Part shown: in pieces, positions 51,111 to 62,185 of the stretch
Position numbering within the stretch: position 1 is the stretch's first letter
How the letters are laid out: each line of letters opens with the position of its first letter
Assembly: GCA_030068145.1 (NCBI GenBank)
Contig: JAPJBO010000936.1
Location: 1 to 64,000 of the forward strand
Length of the DNA: 64,000 nt
Direction of reading: 5' to 3'
Source: Diplonema papillatum
Taxonomy: Eukaryota > Euglenozoa > Diplonemea > Diplonemida > Diplonemidae
The notes under the pieces: generated by a model
The model's database searches: none
The model's input: the letters and a program-made list of their open reading frames with translations, nothing else
What the model was told of the DNA's origin: nothing
Translations under genes and position numbers: made by a program

Positions 51111-52817
51111 GCATGCATGGCTTCTTTCGTGTACACTTTACTTGCTCGCTTTGGCAAGTCAGGTTCGCCCAGACCCCCTTCAACTTTTTGCCCTCTAAGC
51201 CCGTTTTTTAGTACTAACAATCTTGCGGGTTGCCCTTCAACATATTGTGCAGGCTAAAAAGACGTAGGCAGCGTGTTTTGGTGGTTGATCAGAATTCCTT
51301 ACCTGAATATACACAGGGTAAATACAAGTGGGAAAACGATCACCCGGCACGCCCAAACAAATGTGCTCTTTTTGTTTTGCTCGGTCCAGAATTCCTGAAT
51401 TTCGGCCGGAATTTCACGGATTTTCCGAGGGAATCTGCGAGGCTTGACGAATCTACATACAGGGTGGCTGTTCTTTGTGTGAGAAATAAAATGAGAGAGC
51501 ACGCCTGGTTGTTTGGATAATAAAACCTTCTCACAAAAAGCTCGCTGCGCTCGGTTTTTGCTATCTCAGAAACATTTTTGTTTTCGTGGAGTGACCCCGC
51601 AGGGTGTCCAAAGTACCCTTGGGGTATCCCCCCATCGTAAGTTATTATTCGGATTTCTTCATTCCTTTCCTCTCATTGAACGAAACCCGGTGCTGCAATG
51701 CACAGCAGCAATGCTTGACTGCAATGTCCTACTGCAATGCCCAACACTGAGGATAGCCGATAAAGATTCCGCAAACCATAATTAATTCTGAGCTGACAGA
51801 CAGCGCGCAGGCAATACAATGCAGTTCCAGGAGATAAGACCTGAAAAGTCAGGTTTGAGTCTCCGGTTGACCGTTGAGGCGGGGGTGGTGTTCCTTTTAG
51901 AGTGCAAGTTTTGTTGGAAACTGGCTCGGGAAACAAAGGAGTATCAGTAAGCAAGTACGGTTGAGTCTGCTGGGCGATCCCTTCTTTTTCTGTTTCGGCA
52001 AGCGATGTTCGGTGGGCTTCTTCCTTTCCAGTAATCGGGGACGGGCTGCGTTGCGTCCTCAAAGGACAGGCACATCTAAGCCGACACCCGACGAACAAAA
52101 ACCCCCACGAGTTCTCTAACTGCTGGTGCGCTCCTATGGAAAAACGGATCTGGCGCTTCCTTTGTTTGTGCGCACTTCCTTCAAACCTGTTTTGTTCATC
52201 TAACGGGAGTGAGGATAGCACGCTGCCATCGATCTGTTTTTGTTCTCGACAAATTGCATTTGCTAGACACCAAACAACTGCACCATAGGTCACAAAATCA
52301 AGTGGATGCCGACAAAGCGTCGTGCCAAGAGCTCCTTGCCCCCCTCCAGCTCCGCAAGTCTTGGCGATATGCGTGAATCTTGTGAAGTACTCCTGCACTT
52401 GCCGTTCGAAACGCCCGACGCAAATGAGAACTGAGACGGGTCCTGGCTGCCTGAGACGAACGGGTGGAGCTTGATTTTTAGGGTTGAAGCCGAAACCGGG
52501 AGACACATCATAAGGTCAGTTCAGGTCACAACACGTGGACAAAGTCTGAACTCGAGGACGACAGGGCTGGTCGCCACACGGTTGCCACGTGTGGCCCACA
52601 TTTGCCACACGAAAAAGTCGTGCGGCAGATGTGGCGAACTTCTTCAATTTTTTTGTATACCTACCCTCCCCCACAAAACCAAGAAGACAGTGAAATGGTC
52701 GTTACCTGGTCGGGTTTCGCTCGCGACCGTTTCCTGAACAATCCTTCACTAAATCCGCGGTTAAATAACCTGGCCTCAGTGGTGCAAGCACCACGCGCTC
52801 TTCAAACCCAAGAAACA
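51111..52817. other. Long open frame without recognisable domain
   Basis: A minus-strand frame is open from 52506 to 51673 (277 codons), but its composition shifts along its length and no motif stands out. Near 51845-51905 a diverged E-like segment occurs (GGTTTGAGTCTCCGGTTGAC). Near 52580 a palindromic CCACACGGTTGCCACGTGTGG-type sequence is present. Confidence 0.25.
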
Positions 52818-53037
52818 TTTTCCCCCGTGCATAAGATGGATGAAGAACTCGGGTTTTGGCAGTATCCATCTTAATCAAGGGGAGTATCCATCTTAAACAC
52901 GGGGGCACTGTAGACTACAGTGTAGTCACTTTGCGCAGGGGTACCTCACCCCCGTGTTTAAGATGGATTGGCATTCTCGCCCGTTATCCATCTTAATCAA
53001 GGGGGTTGGCTATCCATCTTATGCACGGGGGGGGGGG
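52818..53037. mobile_element. Nested TIR element, CCCCCGTGCATAAGATGGAT family
   Basis: The outer TIRs are CCCCCGTGCATAAGATGGAT at 52818 and its complement at 53010-53030 followed by extra G. An inner pair, ATCCATCTTAAACACGGGGG and its complement, lies at about 52880 and 52950. TATCCATCTTAATCAAGG occurs between. A MITE inserted in a MITE, or a duplicated-end element. The outer ends are again C/G runs. Confidence 0.75.
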
Positions 53038-53241
53038 GGGTAGGTGAGCAGTGCATTAAGCACCTGCTTTGTAGGAAATGCTTGAGGAGACTGCCAGTTG
53101 CGATGGATCAAAGGAGGTAAATGTGCTGTAGCCCACACGAAACACAGGTAAATCTGGGTTTAGTGGCGTGCGTAAGCGTTCAACAAAAAAGACCCATTTT
53201 GTAGTTGTATTGTTTTCTCCCCCTCTAGCCTCCTTCGAAAT

Positions 53242-53575
53242 GAGCACAAGGCAGTCCCTCGAGTATTTCCCCCTGAAAACCGGCCGCTATCGCCGTATAA
53301 CCACCATATCCCCTATTTTTTTTGTCCGCGGCCTGGACGAAGAGCGGAGCCCGGTCTCGAGAGCGAAGACAAAGAAGCGACGATCAACCTCGGCAACTCC
53401 ACAAAGGACAACACGACCATCGCTCAAGCGCCGTCAGGTTGCAACTGTCGACGCGCAACCGATGAACCCGGACGAGCAATCGAAGGAGAAGCGAGGCACC
53501 AAACGCGCGCCTGAGCGCGACGATCAAGACGAGCGGAAGAGGCGAAAGCATGACACATCACGTGCGAAGAGATAA
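53242..53575 (+). CDS. Small basic protein exon
   Basis: A strong pyrimidine-tract acceptor TTTTCTCCCCCTCTAG at 53213-53228 is followed 13 bases later by ATG (MSTRQSLEYFPLKTGRYRRI). The frame codes 111 residues to TAA. The C-terminal two thirds are very basic and charged (SRAKTKKRRSTSATPQRTTR, then PERDDQDERKRRKHDTSRAK), like a nuclear protein. The acceptor and first exon bases (CCTCCxTCGAA) recur on the other strand at 56.69 and 62.05 kb, so this may be part of a dispersed gene family. Family unknown. Confidence 0.5.
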
Positions 53576-53849
53576 CCGCGCCGTCGACGATGCAGATTAT
53601 CGCCACAGATTCTTCGCATTCTAACCCAAACCGCAACACGTCAATTCAGGTCAGATCACGTCAGGTCAGACCACATTAGATCAGGTCATCCCAAACTTAC
53701 TGATGCTGGCGCAGAGTGTCCTGGCTGACACTACACGTGGTACAACGAGTACTGAAACTGTTTGTTTTCAGACTGCTTTCTGTAGTGCCGGACTACCAAA
53801 ACTGCTAACAAGTTGGGAAGAAAGGCGGCCGAACTGCGGAGAAGACGAT

Positions 53850-53984
53850 CTAATGCGGGAGAATCCGGTCTTGGATACGAGCGCGGCAGATGGGGCAAAA
53901 GTCTACTTTGTATGAGCAGTATTCGCACAAGACTTGGTGCCTGCACGGCAGAAGCACCGCCTTCACGTCTTTGTCCATGCATAT
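53850..53984 (-). CDS. RING finger, C-terminal exon
   Basis: After the acceptor CCAACCCTCACAG, an exon of 44 residues plus TAG reads ICMDKDVKAVLLPCRHQVLC, then EYCSYKVDFCPICRARIQDR and ILPH. The spacing C..LLPCRH..LC..C..CPIC is that of C3HC4 RING fingers at protein C-termini (MGRN1/IAP-like), which act as ubiquitin ligases. The first zinc-binding Cys of the initial C-x2-C pair must come from the preceding exon, not identified here. The minisatellite at 54.2 kb may lie in that intron. Target and full domain layout unknown. Confidence 0.75.
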   Translation of the reverse strand: MCMDKDVKAVLLPCRHQVLCEYCSYKVDFCPICRARIQDRILPH

Positions 53985-54189
53985 CTGTGAGGGTTGGCGG
54001 GCTTGAATGACAGAGCGAGTGAATGGTTGAGTGAGTGACAGAAGAGCGGGTGGTCTGCGCCAGGTTCCGTGAGCGGGCGCGATGACCAAGTCAGCGTCGT
54101 GCACTTGCTGTCGCTGGGTGGTGGTTTGGCGCGTTTTGAACCTCTTGTGCGCCGCCCCATCTCCGCGGGTAGTGCACCATGTCTGCATA

Positions 54190-54720
54190 CTGATAGCGTG
54201 CCTGTGCTTATTGGTAGGCACACGTGTGCATACTCATGGCGTGCACGTGCTTGTTAGTAGGCACACGTGTGCGTACAGGTAGTATGTGCCCAGTGGTAGA
54301 CGGATATAGCATGCACGTGCTTGTTAGTAGGCACACGTGTGCGTACAGGTAGTGTGTGCCCAGTGGTAGACGGATAGCATGCACGTGCTTGTTAGTAGGC
54401 ACACGTGTGCGTACAGGTAGTGTGTGCCCAGTGGTAGACGGATAGCATGCACGTGCTTGTTAGTAGGCACACGTGTGCGTACAGGTAGTATGTGCCCAGT
54501 GGTAGACGGATAGCATGCACGTGCTTGTTAGTAGGCACACGTGTGCGTACAGGTAGTGTGTGCCCAGTGGTAGACGGATAGCATGCACGTGCTTGTTAGT
54601 AGGCACACGTGTGCGTACAGGTAGTATGTGCCCAGTGGTAGACGGATAGCATGCACGTGCCTTGTTAGTAGGCACACGTGTGCGTACAGGTAGTGTGTTA
54701 GTAGGCACACGTGTGCGGAC
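54190..54720. repeat. 68-bp minisatellite, about 7-8 units
   Basis: Units share GCATGCACGTGCTTGTTAGT, AGGCACACGTGTGCGTACAG and GCCCAGTGGTAGACGGATA; the outer units are partial. Confidence 0.95.
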
Positions 54721-55611
54721 TGCCTTCAAGCATTTACGTGCAAGTCTTTTTGCAACGCGCGGTTCTCGGGGGCAGTATGCACAGAAACCCACATTTTACA
54801 GTCTCACTGCGGGAATGCTGCTGCGCAGTCGTCAAGCCACCCAAGAACCAGGTGGTTGGGGGGAAAACTTAGTTTAATGTTTAGGCAGGACACTGCCTGT
54901 TTGATGCTAGCATCAAGTCTTCTTCGAAGAGAGTGTAAAATAGCAAAGGGAAAAAGGAAAAGGGTAAAGGGGTCACGGGGAGTGTAAGACTCCGCAGGTA
55001 GGGTATGAAACCTTGAGGGACTAGTCCTCTTTATTCTTTTTCACCGCGGTGTTGTGTGCGGGGGGGGGGTGTCGTTGGACGGGAAGAAAACCCACCCTCC
55101 CTTCCCGTGGCCTTGAAGTGACCTTGTCCAGACAAGCTTATTTCCGTAAGTCACCTGGACGGGTATTTTCATCTTGCCCCTACGCAATGTAAGTTATAGG
55201 TTTACCCTGGATGGTTTGATTCCTCTTCGTTCTTTCTTGCAGTCATGTCACCAAGAAGTATCCCGCAGACTTTACGTCAGCGAACACAAAAGGCGCAGAC
55301 AGACCAGTAAGCAGAATGCCGGAGTGAGCTTGGATCGTCGATCTGGGTTCAAACCCTATGTGGGTTTGAAGAATTCGCCAGAATTCGACCCCCCTTTTGA
55401 TCCATCCAACTCTGGAAATCACCATAAATACTGCATACATGTGCGCTTACTGGGTGCGCGCACGTGTGAGACTCGCAACAAATGTCGTCTAAGTGCTATG
55501 CTATTGCTGGCGTACAGAGATGCATGGCACCCACACCCGCAGGTAAGGCCGGACTATAACTTAAGCAAAAGTTCCACACAGTGGTGGCAGCAAAGGGCTG
55601 GAAATGCGTAC
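54721..55611. other. No secure gene; one plus-strand acceptor-like site
   Basis: CTCTTCGTTCTTTCTTGCAG at about 55224-55243 is a strong intron 3' end on the plus strand. The frame that follows (QEVSRRLYVSEHKRRRQTSK) is open for ~200 codons but shows no recognised domain. Confidence 0.3.
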
Positions 55612-55749
55612 CTTACAAATGAGCAGCTCTTTCTTGCGGTGTCGTATAGACGACATGTACTCGCTGACTTTGTCCTCGAGGGCGTGCAGCTCGTCCATCT
55701 CGAGAAGATGGAGCCGCGTGGGAAAGTCCTTTCGGTCTTCCAGTTGCTT
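55612..55749 (-). CDS. Internal 46-codon coiled-coil exon
   Basis: Bounded by acceptor CAACCACCCACAG and donor TTTGTAAG/GTACGC, and open in the frame KQLEDRKDFPTRLHLLEMDE, then LHALEDKVSEYMSSIRHRKK and ELLICK. Heptad-like Leu/Met spacing suggests a coiled coil. The length is divisible by three, so it is skippable. Family unknown, though leucine-rich dimerisation segments look similar. Neighbouring exons were not found. Confidence 0.5.
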
Positions 55750-56014
55750 CTGTGGGTGGTTGGGTGGTGCACAGGTTTGCCGGCCAGATCCTCGATCGAT
55801 AATGATCAGCAAGCCAATCATCGTCGAATCGAGAGTCGAACGCAGTCTGAGAAATTAGATTTTCAAGCGACACTCAACTGTTGATGGGCATGGGCAACCC
55901 CGCTAATGCGTTCGACGACCTGATGAGTCTGTCACAATATCAAGTTTCGATGACAGGACACTTCACGAAAGTAGGAGAAAGGAAGGAAAGGAAAGGACAA
56001 GGGAAAAGGCCGCA

Positions 56015-56262
56015 ACCGGGTCCAGGAACGTGACGGTCAACCACAGCTTGCAAAGCTTGAGTCGGAGGCAGCACAGTGCCACAACCCCGTCCGCTCTGCC
56101 CTGCGGCTGACCGTCTCGACGAGCTTGTGTTCAGCGCAAGCGCCAAGCCTCAAGGTGCGCCACGCCTTGATGCTTTTGTTTGCGAAATCAGTAGCCACTT
56201 GACCCGTAGGCCCGTGGCTCTGCAGTACCGCCGAACACGTGAAGCTTGGCTCCCGGTGGCAC
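56015..56262 (-). repeat. ~265-bp dispersed repeat, copy 5
   Basis: It contains the same CTGTGCTGCCTCCGACTCAA and AAGCTTCACGTGTTCGGCGG landmarks; flanked by a GGAAAGG-rich tract. Confidence 0.8.
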
Positions 56263-57190
56263 ATTGGCCAATGTGAGCCGGTCCGTCCCTATCTCTTGAA
56301 ACTGCATCGAAGTGCCTGCCGCTGTTTATCACAGTGAATCACGGTCCACCACGGTCTATCAGGTCCATCTCTAGTTCCTGTAGCTGCATCGAATTGCCCG
56401 GTGCTGTATTCTTCGGTCTATCACGGTCGATCAAGAGGGGATGGACCGGCTCAAAATGATAATCATCAGAAGGTCGGTGCTGTGCCGTCACACACTGCAT
56501 TTGAGCAGGCCAAGTTGTGGCCCTCTCTTCAGGTAGGCATTTTCCTTGTCACCTGGAATGTCTGAATCTTCATGTGAAGCACGGGGATGTAGTTGTCATG
56601 ATCTTCGATATGGTGTTGGTCACTCTTTGTGCAGGTTTGCAATGCGATGTCTCAAAGATCGAGGGGCTGCCTTGAGCTTTTTCGACGGAGGCTAGAGGGG
56701 GAGAAACAAGACAACTACAAGGCCTGCCGCATCAACGCCGGAAGCGAGAAACGAGGACTCCGATTCCGGATCTGACTACGAGCTTGTCACAAGCTACCAG
56801 CAGCAGATGCAGCCGTCGCAGGTTGCACCACGACGGAAGCGCGCCAAGAGTGACCCGTCACGCAGCAAAAGGCAGGCATAGGGTGGTGCTCATCGGCATG
56901 CCGGTGACTCCCCACTATCGCAACAATATTCCAACTACAAGGAGACCCTCCTTTGATATTTCGCGACCGCCTACAAAGCAGGTGTTTTTTGGAACTAGAT
57001 GCGCGCGGTCAAGACCGGCGCAGGGCGAGACTGGAGGCAGCAGTAAAGTTCGGGAAACAGCACAGCTCGCTTAGCTAGTTTCGCACAATCCTCACATCCA
57101 AAAAACAATACACTTTTAAGTGCAGACAAAAGTGGGGTTGGCTCGAATAGAGGCTATTCATATTGCATATGCATAGGATCTCCGTTCCCG
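56263..57190. other. No secure gene; reverse copy of the CCTCCGTCGAA acceptor
   Basis: At about 56680-56735 the reverse strand carries a TTGTTTCTCCCCCTCTAG acceptor and CCTCCGTCGAA exon start, as at 53.2 and 62.05 kb. A plus-strand frame at 56784-57074 lacks a domain. Confidence 0.35.
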
Positions 57191-57194
57191 AATA

Positions 57195-57490
57195 ACTAAG
57201 TATGGCGCTTTCTTTTGTTTGTCCGCACTTGCGGAAGACACCGGCTTTGGTGAGTTTCATGTGTAGTACGCTGCCGACTACTAAACTTTAGTATTTACAA
57301 TGCACTTGTTCACACAAGAAAGTATGACCTGAGGGAGTATCTCAGCCGCCCACGTGATAAAGCCGTTAAGCATTGGGAGCTTCTAGGTACACGGCGTAGC
57401 CGTTAAGCAGAGGCTGCCGGCTTATCCCGTGACACCTTTTATATGTAGTTGGTTATCATGAATAGACTAAATGGGGGGGTCGAATAATAT
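57195..57490. repeat. Segment duplicated at 58.19-58.50 kb, part 1
   Basis: TTTCATGTGTAGTACGCTGC, then a CTACTAA segment, and TGGTTATCATGAATAGAC followed by GGGGGGGTCGAATAAT recur at 58.2-58.5 kb in a different order. Here the MITE is represented only by its left end. Confidence 0.6.
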
Positions 57491-58190
57491 AACAGTTGCC
57501 GTATGCGGGTTTAATATGAAACGTGTTTAGTACGAAACGGTTTAAATACAAAACGTGTTAATTAAGAAACACCCCGGATCTGAAGCTATGATACATTAAC
57601 ACGTTTCGTATTAAAAACTGCACTTCCATAGGGGGTTTGAGGGGTTTGTACTTAGAGTTAACTGGGGCTCGACAGTAAAAAAAGGACGCAGGAAAATTGA
57701 CAGAAAATCTGAACCCGTCAAAAAAGAAATAGGCTCCAATTCCTTCGCCCGCGTCAGCCCTTCACCCTAGCGAAGCAGATTCGACAATCCGGGCGAGTTT
57801 CGTGGTGACCGGGTTGAGTGACGCAAATTTACTGGAAGAGAAAGTTTCCGATCCAACAGGAGATGAGGTCGACCAATGTCTTCGTTGAAGACAGCCCCCA
57901 GGCAGTGTTGGCGGTGGCTCCCAGCTCTTGGGAGCTGGGAAGAGCCAGCGGGAGCTGGGTTTCTGGTGAAAATTTTGCTCGTGCGTGCAGCAGACCTTTT
58001 TTGACGATTTTTAGCTCGCGATAAGCTCCGATGAAGAGAACCGTGAAGAATGGACACGGGGGGACCAAGAAGTATGTGCGTGGTTCGCGGGTCTTTACAA
58101 GATGCAGGGCACCGGACACGGAAACCACCAGGTTTGTGACGGGAAGGACGGGAATCGATCCCCTGGGTGGTGCCACTTTTTTCGCTGTAT
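57491..58190. other. No secure gene; short inverted repeats
   Basis: ACGTGTTAATTAAGAAACAC and CATTAACACGTTTCGTATTA form an inverted pair near 57560-57600. A minus-strand frame at 57829-58176 is unrecognised. Confidence 0.3.
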
Positions 58191-58221
58191 GTAGTTGGTT
58201 ATCATGAATAGACCAAAGGGG

Positions 58222-58376
58222 GGGGTCGAATAATAACAGTTATTTGACACACGTCTGGTTGTCTAAAAACGCTACCACTATTTGATCCTGCTACTGTCCG
58301 GCTACCCGGAACTTTTTTTAATTATTCGGCAAAACGAATAATAACACAGTGTTATTCATTCGACCCCGCCCCCCCT
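58222..58376. mobile_element. MITE with poly-G/C termini, copy 2
   Basis: Left end GGGGGGGTCGAATAATAACA, right end GTTATTCATTCGACCCCGCCCCCCC; the interior is ~90% like 35068-35227. Confidence 0.85.
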
Positions 58377-58499
58377 ATACATTGTAGATTGCCTCCAAAA
58401 TTTTGTTTGTGCGCTAGCGGAACGCACCTGCTTTGGTAAGTTTCATGTAGTACGCTGCCAACTACTAATTTTTAGTACCAACAATGCATTGTTAACACA

Positions 58500-58705
58500 C
58501 AAAAAAGAGAGAGAGAGAGAGACGAGTTAGAGTGCAGGGACCATCTCTCCGAGGAGTATCCGGTCGCCCCACTACTATCCCGTACTACTACGGCGGGCGC
58601 AAGTCGTTGCGCCGTGGGCACAAAAAAAAACGTGGAGAACTCTCGCTCTCTCGTTGCATTGTTAACACACAAAAAAAAACGTGGAGAACTCTCGCTCTCT
58701 CGTTG
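58500..58705. repeat. GA repeat block and 49-bp tandem pair
   Basis: (GA)n then CGAGTTAGAGTGCAGGGACC, similar to 62.47-62.55 kb. AACGTGGAGAACTCTCGCTC occurs twice (58630, 58679) just inside the predicted RTF1-like intron. Confidence 0.7.
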
Positions 58706-58715
58706 TGCGACGGAC

Positions 58716-59336
58716 CTTGAGGTTCCGGATCTCCTTGTCGGCGGCCGAGACGCTCTCCTCGTTCTGCGGCAGCTTCCGCTTCTTTTTCTCGCGCGTCGCG
58801 TGCCCGGCGGAGACGGTGCCGGACTTGGCGCCCAGCTTCTTTCCGCCGAGGACGCTGTGCTTCTGGCACGACACGTCGATGTCCGCTTCGGCTAGCTTCG
58901 GCTGCAGCTCGGCCCACTTGGTTTCGAGCTCGTCCTGCGTCGGGAGCTTCGCGACGCACGACTGCCAGGTTCGGTACTCGTCGAGCGTGAAGTCGCTGTT
59001 GCTGATGGAGTTGAGCTGGATGCTGTTGGTGGTGTGCCCGAGGGCCTGCGGCACCTCGAGATCGAGGTACGTGGAGGTGCTCTCCCCGTTGAAGGAGTAC
59101 CCGCTGTACTCTTCGCCGGATCGGGTCCCGCTGACGCGCGCCATGCGGTACTTCTGGTCCCCGCCGTCGACAGCCTCCAGCAGCACCCGCACGAAGCAGC
59201 CCTTCATCAACCCGCTGAGCACGTCCGAGAAGTACCTCCCCTGCAGGGCGACTACGTTGCTCCGCGTGAGCCGCAGCAGGTTGATCAGGTACAGCGCCGG
59301 CGCCTCCTCTTCGCAGGAGTCCGCCTCGCTCGTCAT
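58716..59336 (-). CDS. RTF1-like: RTF1-like Plus3-domain protein, 5' exon
   Basis: ATG at 59336; 207 codons to donor CTCAAG/GTCCGT, phase 0. Residues ~15-127 match the Plus3 domain of RTF1: an initial helix INLLRLTRSNVV, GLMKGCFVRVLLE, YRMARVSGTR, STSTYLDLEV, SISNSDFTLDEYRTW. The domain binds phosphorylated Spt5 and single-stranded nucleic acid and ties RTF1/Paf1C to elongating RNA polymerase II. After it come a helical region and a Lys-rich segment (REKKKRKLP). RTF1 proteins normally have long N-terminal extensions, absent here because Met1 lies almost directly before the domain. The remaining C-terminal exons lie further left and were not identified. Confidence 0.8.
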
Positions 59337-59450
59337 CGTCGAGGTTCTGTTGCTATCCCACCCTTGTTTCGCTATTTCTACTGCAAGTTTGGTTGTTGCA
59401 TAGTTGTGTGTGTGAAAGTGTGCGTGGTGGTCGGGTGTGGGTGTGTTTTT

Positions 59451-59595
59451 AGAGTACAAGTTCGCTTGAGATTCCAGGATTCTAGGGTCTCCGTGTGACG
59501 TTTGTTGAATTGGGTCTCTTTTTAGCGTTTATTGTGGTTTAGAGGTTCGGTGTTTTAGGATCTCCGGTTGACCATTGAGGCTGTGAGGCGGGTGG
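59451..59595 (-). repeat. Dispersed element E, copy 4
   Basis: Plus strand AGAGTACAAGTTCGCTTGAG, then ATTCCAGGATTCTAGGGTCT. A second E-like piece (TTTTAGGATCTCCGGTTGAC) follows at 59560. It lies 115 bp upstream of the RTF1-like ATG. Confidence 0.75.
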
Positions 59596-59733
59596 TATGT
59601 GGGTAGTAGGTATGCTTAAATACGGCTAGCCATGTTTGTAAGTGTTTCGTGGTGGTCGGGTGTGGGTGTGTTTTTCTTTGCGGTTTCTCCAGGGGGCAGT
59701 TTACGTTTGCACATGAGACGATGCCAAAAAATC

Positions 59734-59972
59734 CCCCCCTCCCCTTTGCACACTAATAAAATACTTTCGACGTCACCCCTTACTGGCCCCGTAACCCCAT
59801 CTGGGCCCACTTGTGGGCCTTCTGAGGCCCCTTTACCTCCACTTAACCCGCCAAAACCCGTTTAGGGCCCGTTTTCGGCCGCACAGACAGGGCTTCGGGG
59901 CCGGCATACAGTATAGGATGACGTCAGAAAAATGTTTTATTGGTGCAAAGGGGAGGGGGGGGGTTTGGAATC
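59734..59972. mobile_element. TIR element with CCCCTCCCCTTTGCAC ends
   Basis: The left end CCCCCCTCCCCTTTGCACAC continues TAATAAAATACTTTCGACGTCA. The right end carries TGACGTCAGAAAAATGTTTTATTGGTGCAAAGGGGAGGGGG. TIRs ~45 bp; total ~240 bp. A partial relative lies at 853-1090. Confidence 0.85.
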
Positions 59973-59989
59973 TTATCATATGTTACGCG

Positions 59990-60066
59990 AAGCCGTTGCT
60001 CCGCGTGAGCCGCAGCAGGTTGATAAGGTACGGCGCTTCCTCTTCGCAGTAGTCCGCCTCGCTCGG
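59990..60066 (-). repeat. Partial upstream copy of the RTF1-like exon
   Basis: It repeats about 75 coding bases from the 5' part of the exon (LRLTRSN region through SCEEE) with small changes; it lacks the ATG because of a substitution. Confidence 0.85.
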
Positions 60067-60162
60067 GGCAGGGGGCATCCTGGCTCTAGCATGCGTTAAA
60101 GGCCATCCCGGTACTGTTGCTCCTTGTCTCTCCACTCCACTGCTTCCAGGCCCTTACACAAC

Positions 60163-60235
60163 TAAAATCGCGGTAGAAATAGCGAAACAAGGGGTGGGGG
60201 TCGCGTGGTAGCAACAGAACCTCGACGATGGCGAG
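60163..60235 (+). repeat. Inverted copy of the RTF1-like 5' leader
   Basis: The reverse complement of about 59334-59396 (CGTCGAGGTTCTGTTGCTA, CTTGTTTCGCTATTTCTAC) sits here in the opposite orientation, 100 bp beyond the direct partial exon copy. Confidence 0.8.
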
Positions 60236-60759
60236 CTCTTGGCAGCAGACCCGCCCGCATACACTTTCGTTTTTTCCCCAACATTTTTTGGTCTACAGTG
60301 TTCGAAAATACGATATGTGGCTGTAGAAGCCTTGATGTGGGCCAACTTTTCTGGAGGGCCTGGCCTCTTGAAGCCTTCATGTGGGTCGACTTTTCTGAAG
60401 GGCCACGGACGTCGTGCGCTCGTCCAAGTAGTTCCCGGTTATATGACACGGGATCTGGGTGTGGATTTCGGGAGTCGGCGTTGCCGAAGCTAGTTGTGGT
60501 TCAATGCTTCCGACGTGCCCCTCCCCCCCGACGAGTCCTTCACGCCTTTCTCCAGTCCGGGTTCTGGACTAGGCGTTCAGCCTTACTCCATCCAGACCTA
60601 AGTTTTCCGCGAATGGGTGGCTCGACTGCAAAGGGAGCGGCGGAGTAACTTTGACTTTCGAACGAAGTACCGACGGAGGAAAGAAGGCCACGGAACTGAA
60701 ATGAATCGAGGAGAACGGGCAGTAGGACAGACTTGCAGGGGGAACACACGCAAAACACA

Positions 60760-60802
<43 letters not shown>

Positions 60803-61542
60803 ATGCTGGGCTAGACTCCGCTCAGGGGTTACCCATTACTGATCACACACTCACATGCACTCTGGTAGGTGAGCAGCGACACCTCCCGAAAGTGAGCCAA
60901 GGGTGGAGGACGTATCTGCGGCTGCTGCGGCAGTTGCCCGGTGGCAACCCCACACGCAGAACGCGGGGAAGAGGAACGTGTTTTCCGAACTACATTGAAG
61001 CCCCTCTTCCCGACCGTAGCATCCGAGGAAGGTGCCAACATGGAGGGTGTTACGGTAGCCGTGCACGGGTCTTGGGCGCGTTCCTCGTGCAGGGCGGGTG
61101 CTTTGTGATCCGCCGCGAAGTTCTCTCCTGATGCAATCCGGAGAGACCGGCGTCGAGTTTTGGCTCACAGCCGGTTCCCTCGGGCTGCAACCCTAAGGGA
61201 GAGAGAGCGCCAGACACAATCCATCTTAAAAAGGACCACACACTCACACATGCGCTCGCACACGTACACATGATAGCGAGCTTGCTTGAGCGCCGAAGGC
61301 GCGTCTAGTGGAATCTCTTCCGTCCGCCGGTTGCACAACGGGTGTGGCACCCGCTTTTTAACTCCAGCTTCTGGGGCTGGACTCCGCCGCGCAAACATCG
61401 AGGCTGCGCCCCTGCTTGAATTGCCGGCCAGCCACTTTCTTTCTCGTCCTTCGCTTCTTGGTCCTGACTCGCAGAGCTTAACCATGCCGCACCGGTTCAA
61501 AAGTGTGCAAAAACACGCAACCGCGAACGAAAATAAGGGATT

Positions 61543-61544
<2 letters not shown>
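60236..61544. other. No secure gene; (CA)n at 60760-60800
   Basis: A (CA)n run of ~40 bp; GGGTGTGGCACCCGC-type hairpin near 61340 like those at 47.3 kb. Open frames unsupported. Confidence 0.4.

Positions 61545-61607
<63 letters not shown>
61545..61607. repeat. (CA)n microsatellite
   Basis: About 31 CA dinucleotides without interruption. Confidence 0.97.
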
Positions 61608-61611
<4 letters not shown>

Positions 61612-62110
61612 AAGCAACACAAAGAAATGCGTAGTTTTGGTTTATTCTTTTGTTTTTTGTTGTCGACAACATTATTTACTTTCAGCGTCTTTTCATGCCT
61701 TTTGGTGACGGTATTTTTGGCTTTCTTTCTTTGCCATGGACTTTCTGGACTTTATGGTGCCATAGAGCTGTCGTACTCTCTCTATGCCACCCACGTCACG
61801 TGTTCGTTTAGCATTGAGTTCTTTGAAGTACATGAGCCTCATGGACTAACATGCACTGGTAGCGTGCACGTTTAGCAGCGGTTGCCGAATCATGCCGTAG
61901 CACCGTCCTTTCGCGTTTTTTTGGCTTTTTCTGATACAAAAAAAAGAAGAAAGCACGGGAAAAAACGAAGCGGCAAAGGAGAAGAAATAAGGGGAGGGTG
62001 GGGGAAGACAGGACAAAAAGAAAAACTCGGATGGGCCACCCGGTGCTTCCTTCGACGGAGGCTAGAGGGGGGGAGAAACAATACAACTACAAAGACTGGT
62101 CTTTTATTTT
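61608..62110. other. Third CCTCCGTCGAA acceptor (reverse strand), otherwise unassigned
   Basis: Reverse strand at 62052-62100: TGTTTCTCCCCCCCTCTAG, then CCTCCGTCGAAGG, reading SPPLASVEGST versus SPPLASFEMST at 53.2 kb. In gene sense element E copy 5 directly precedes it. Confidence 0.45.
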
Positions 62111-62185
62111 AGAGTTAAAGTTCGCTTGAAATTCCGGGGGTTTTAGGGTCTCCGTGTGACCGTTCATGAATGGGTTCTTGTATAT
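62111..62185 (-). repeat. Dispersed element E, copy 5
   Basis: Plus strand AGAGTTAAAGTTCGCTTGAA, then ATTCCGGGGGTTTTAGGGTC, then GACCGTTCATGAATGGGTTC. Confidence 0.8.

Noticed and set aside
51673-52506. 277-codon minus-strand frame as a gene
   Set aside because: No domain, uneven composition and no convincing start or splice borders; left as unassigned.
58130-58170. Possible tRNA T-arm at GGGAATCGATCCCC
   Set aside because: The loop does not fit TTCRANN and no anticodon or acceptor stem can be formed around it.
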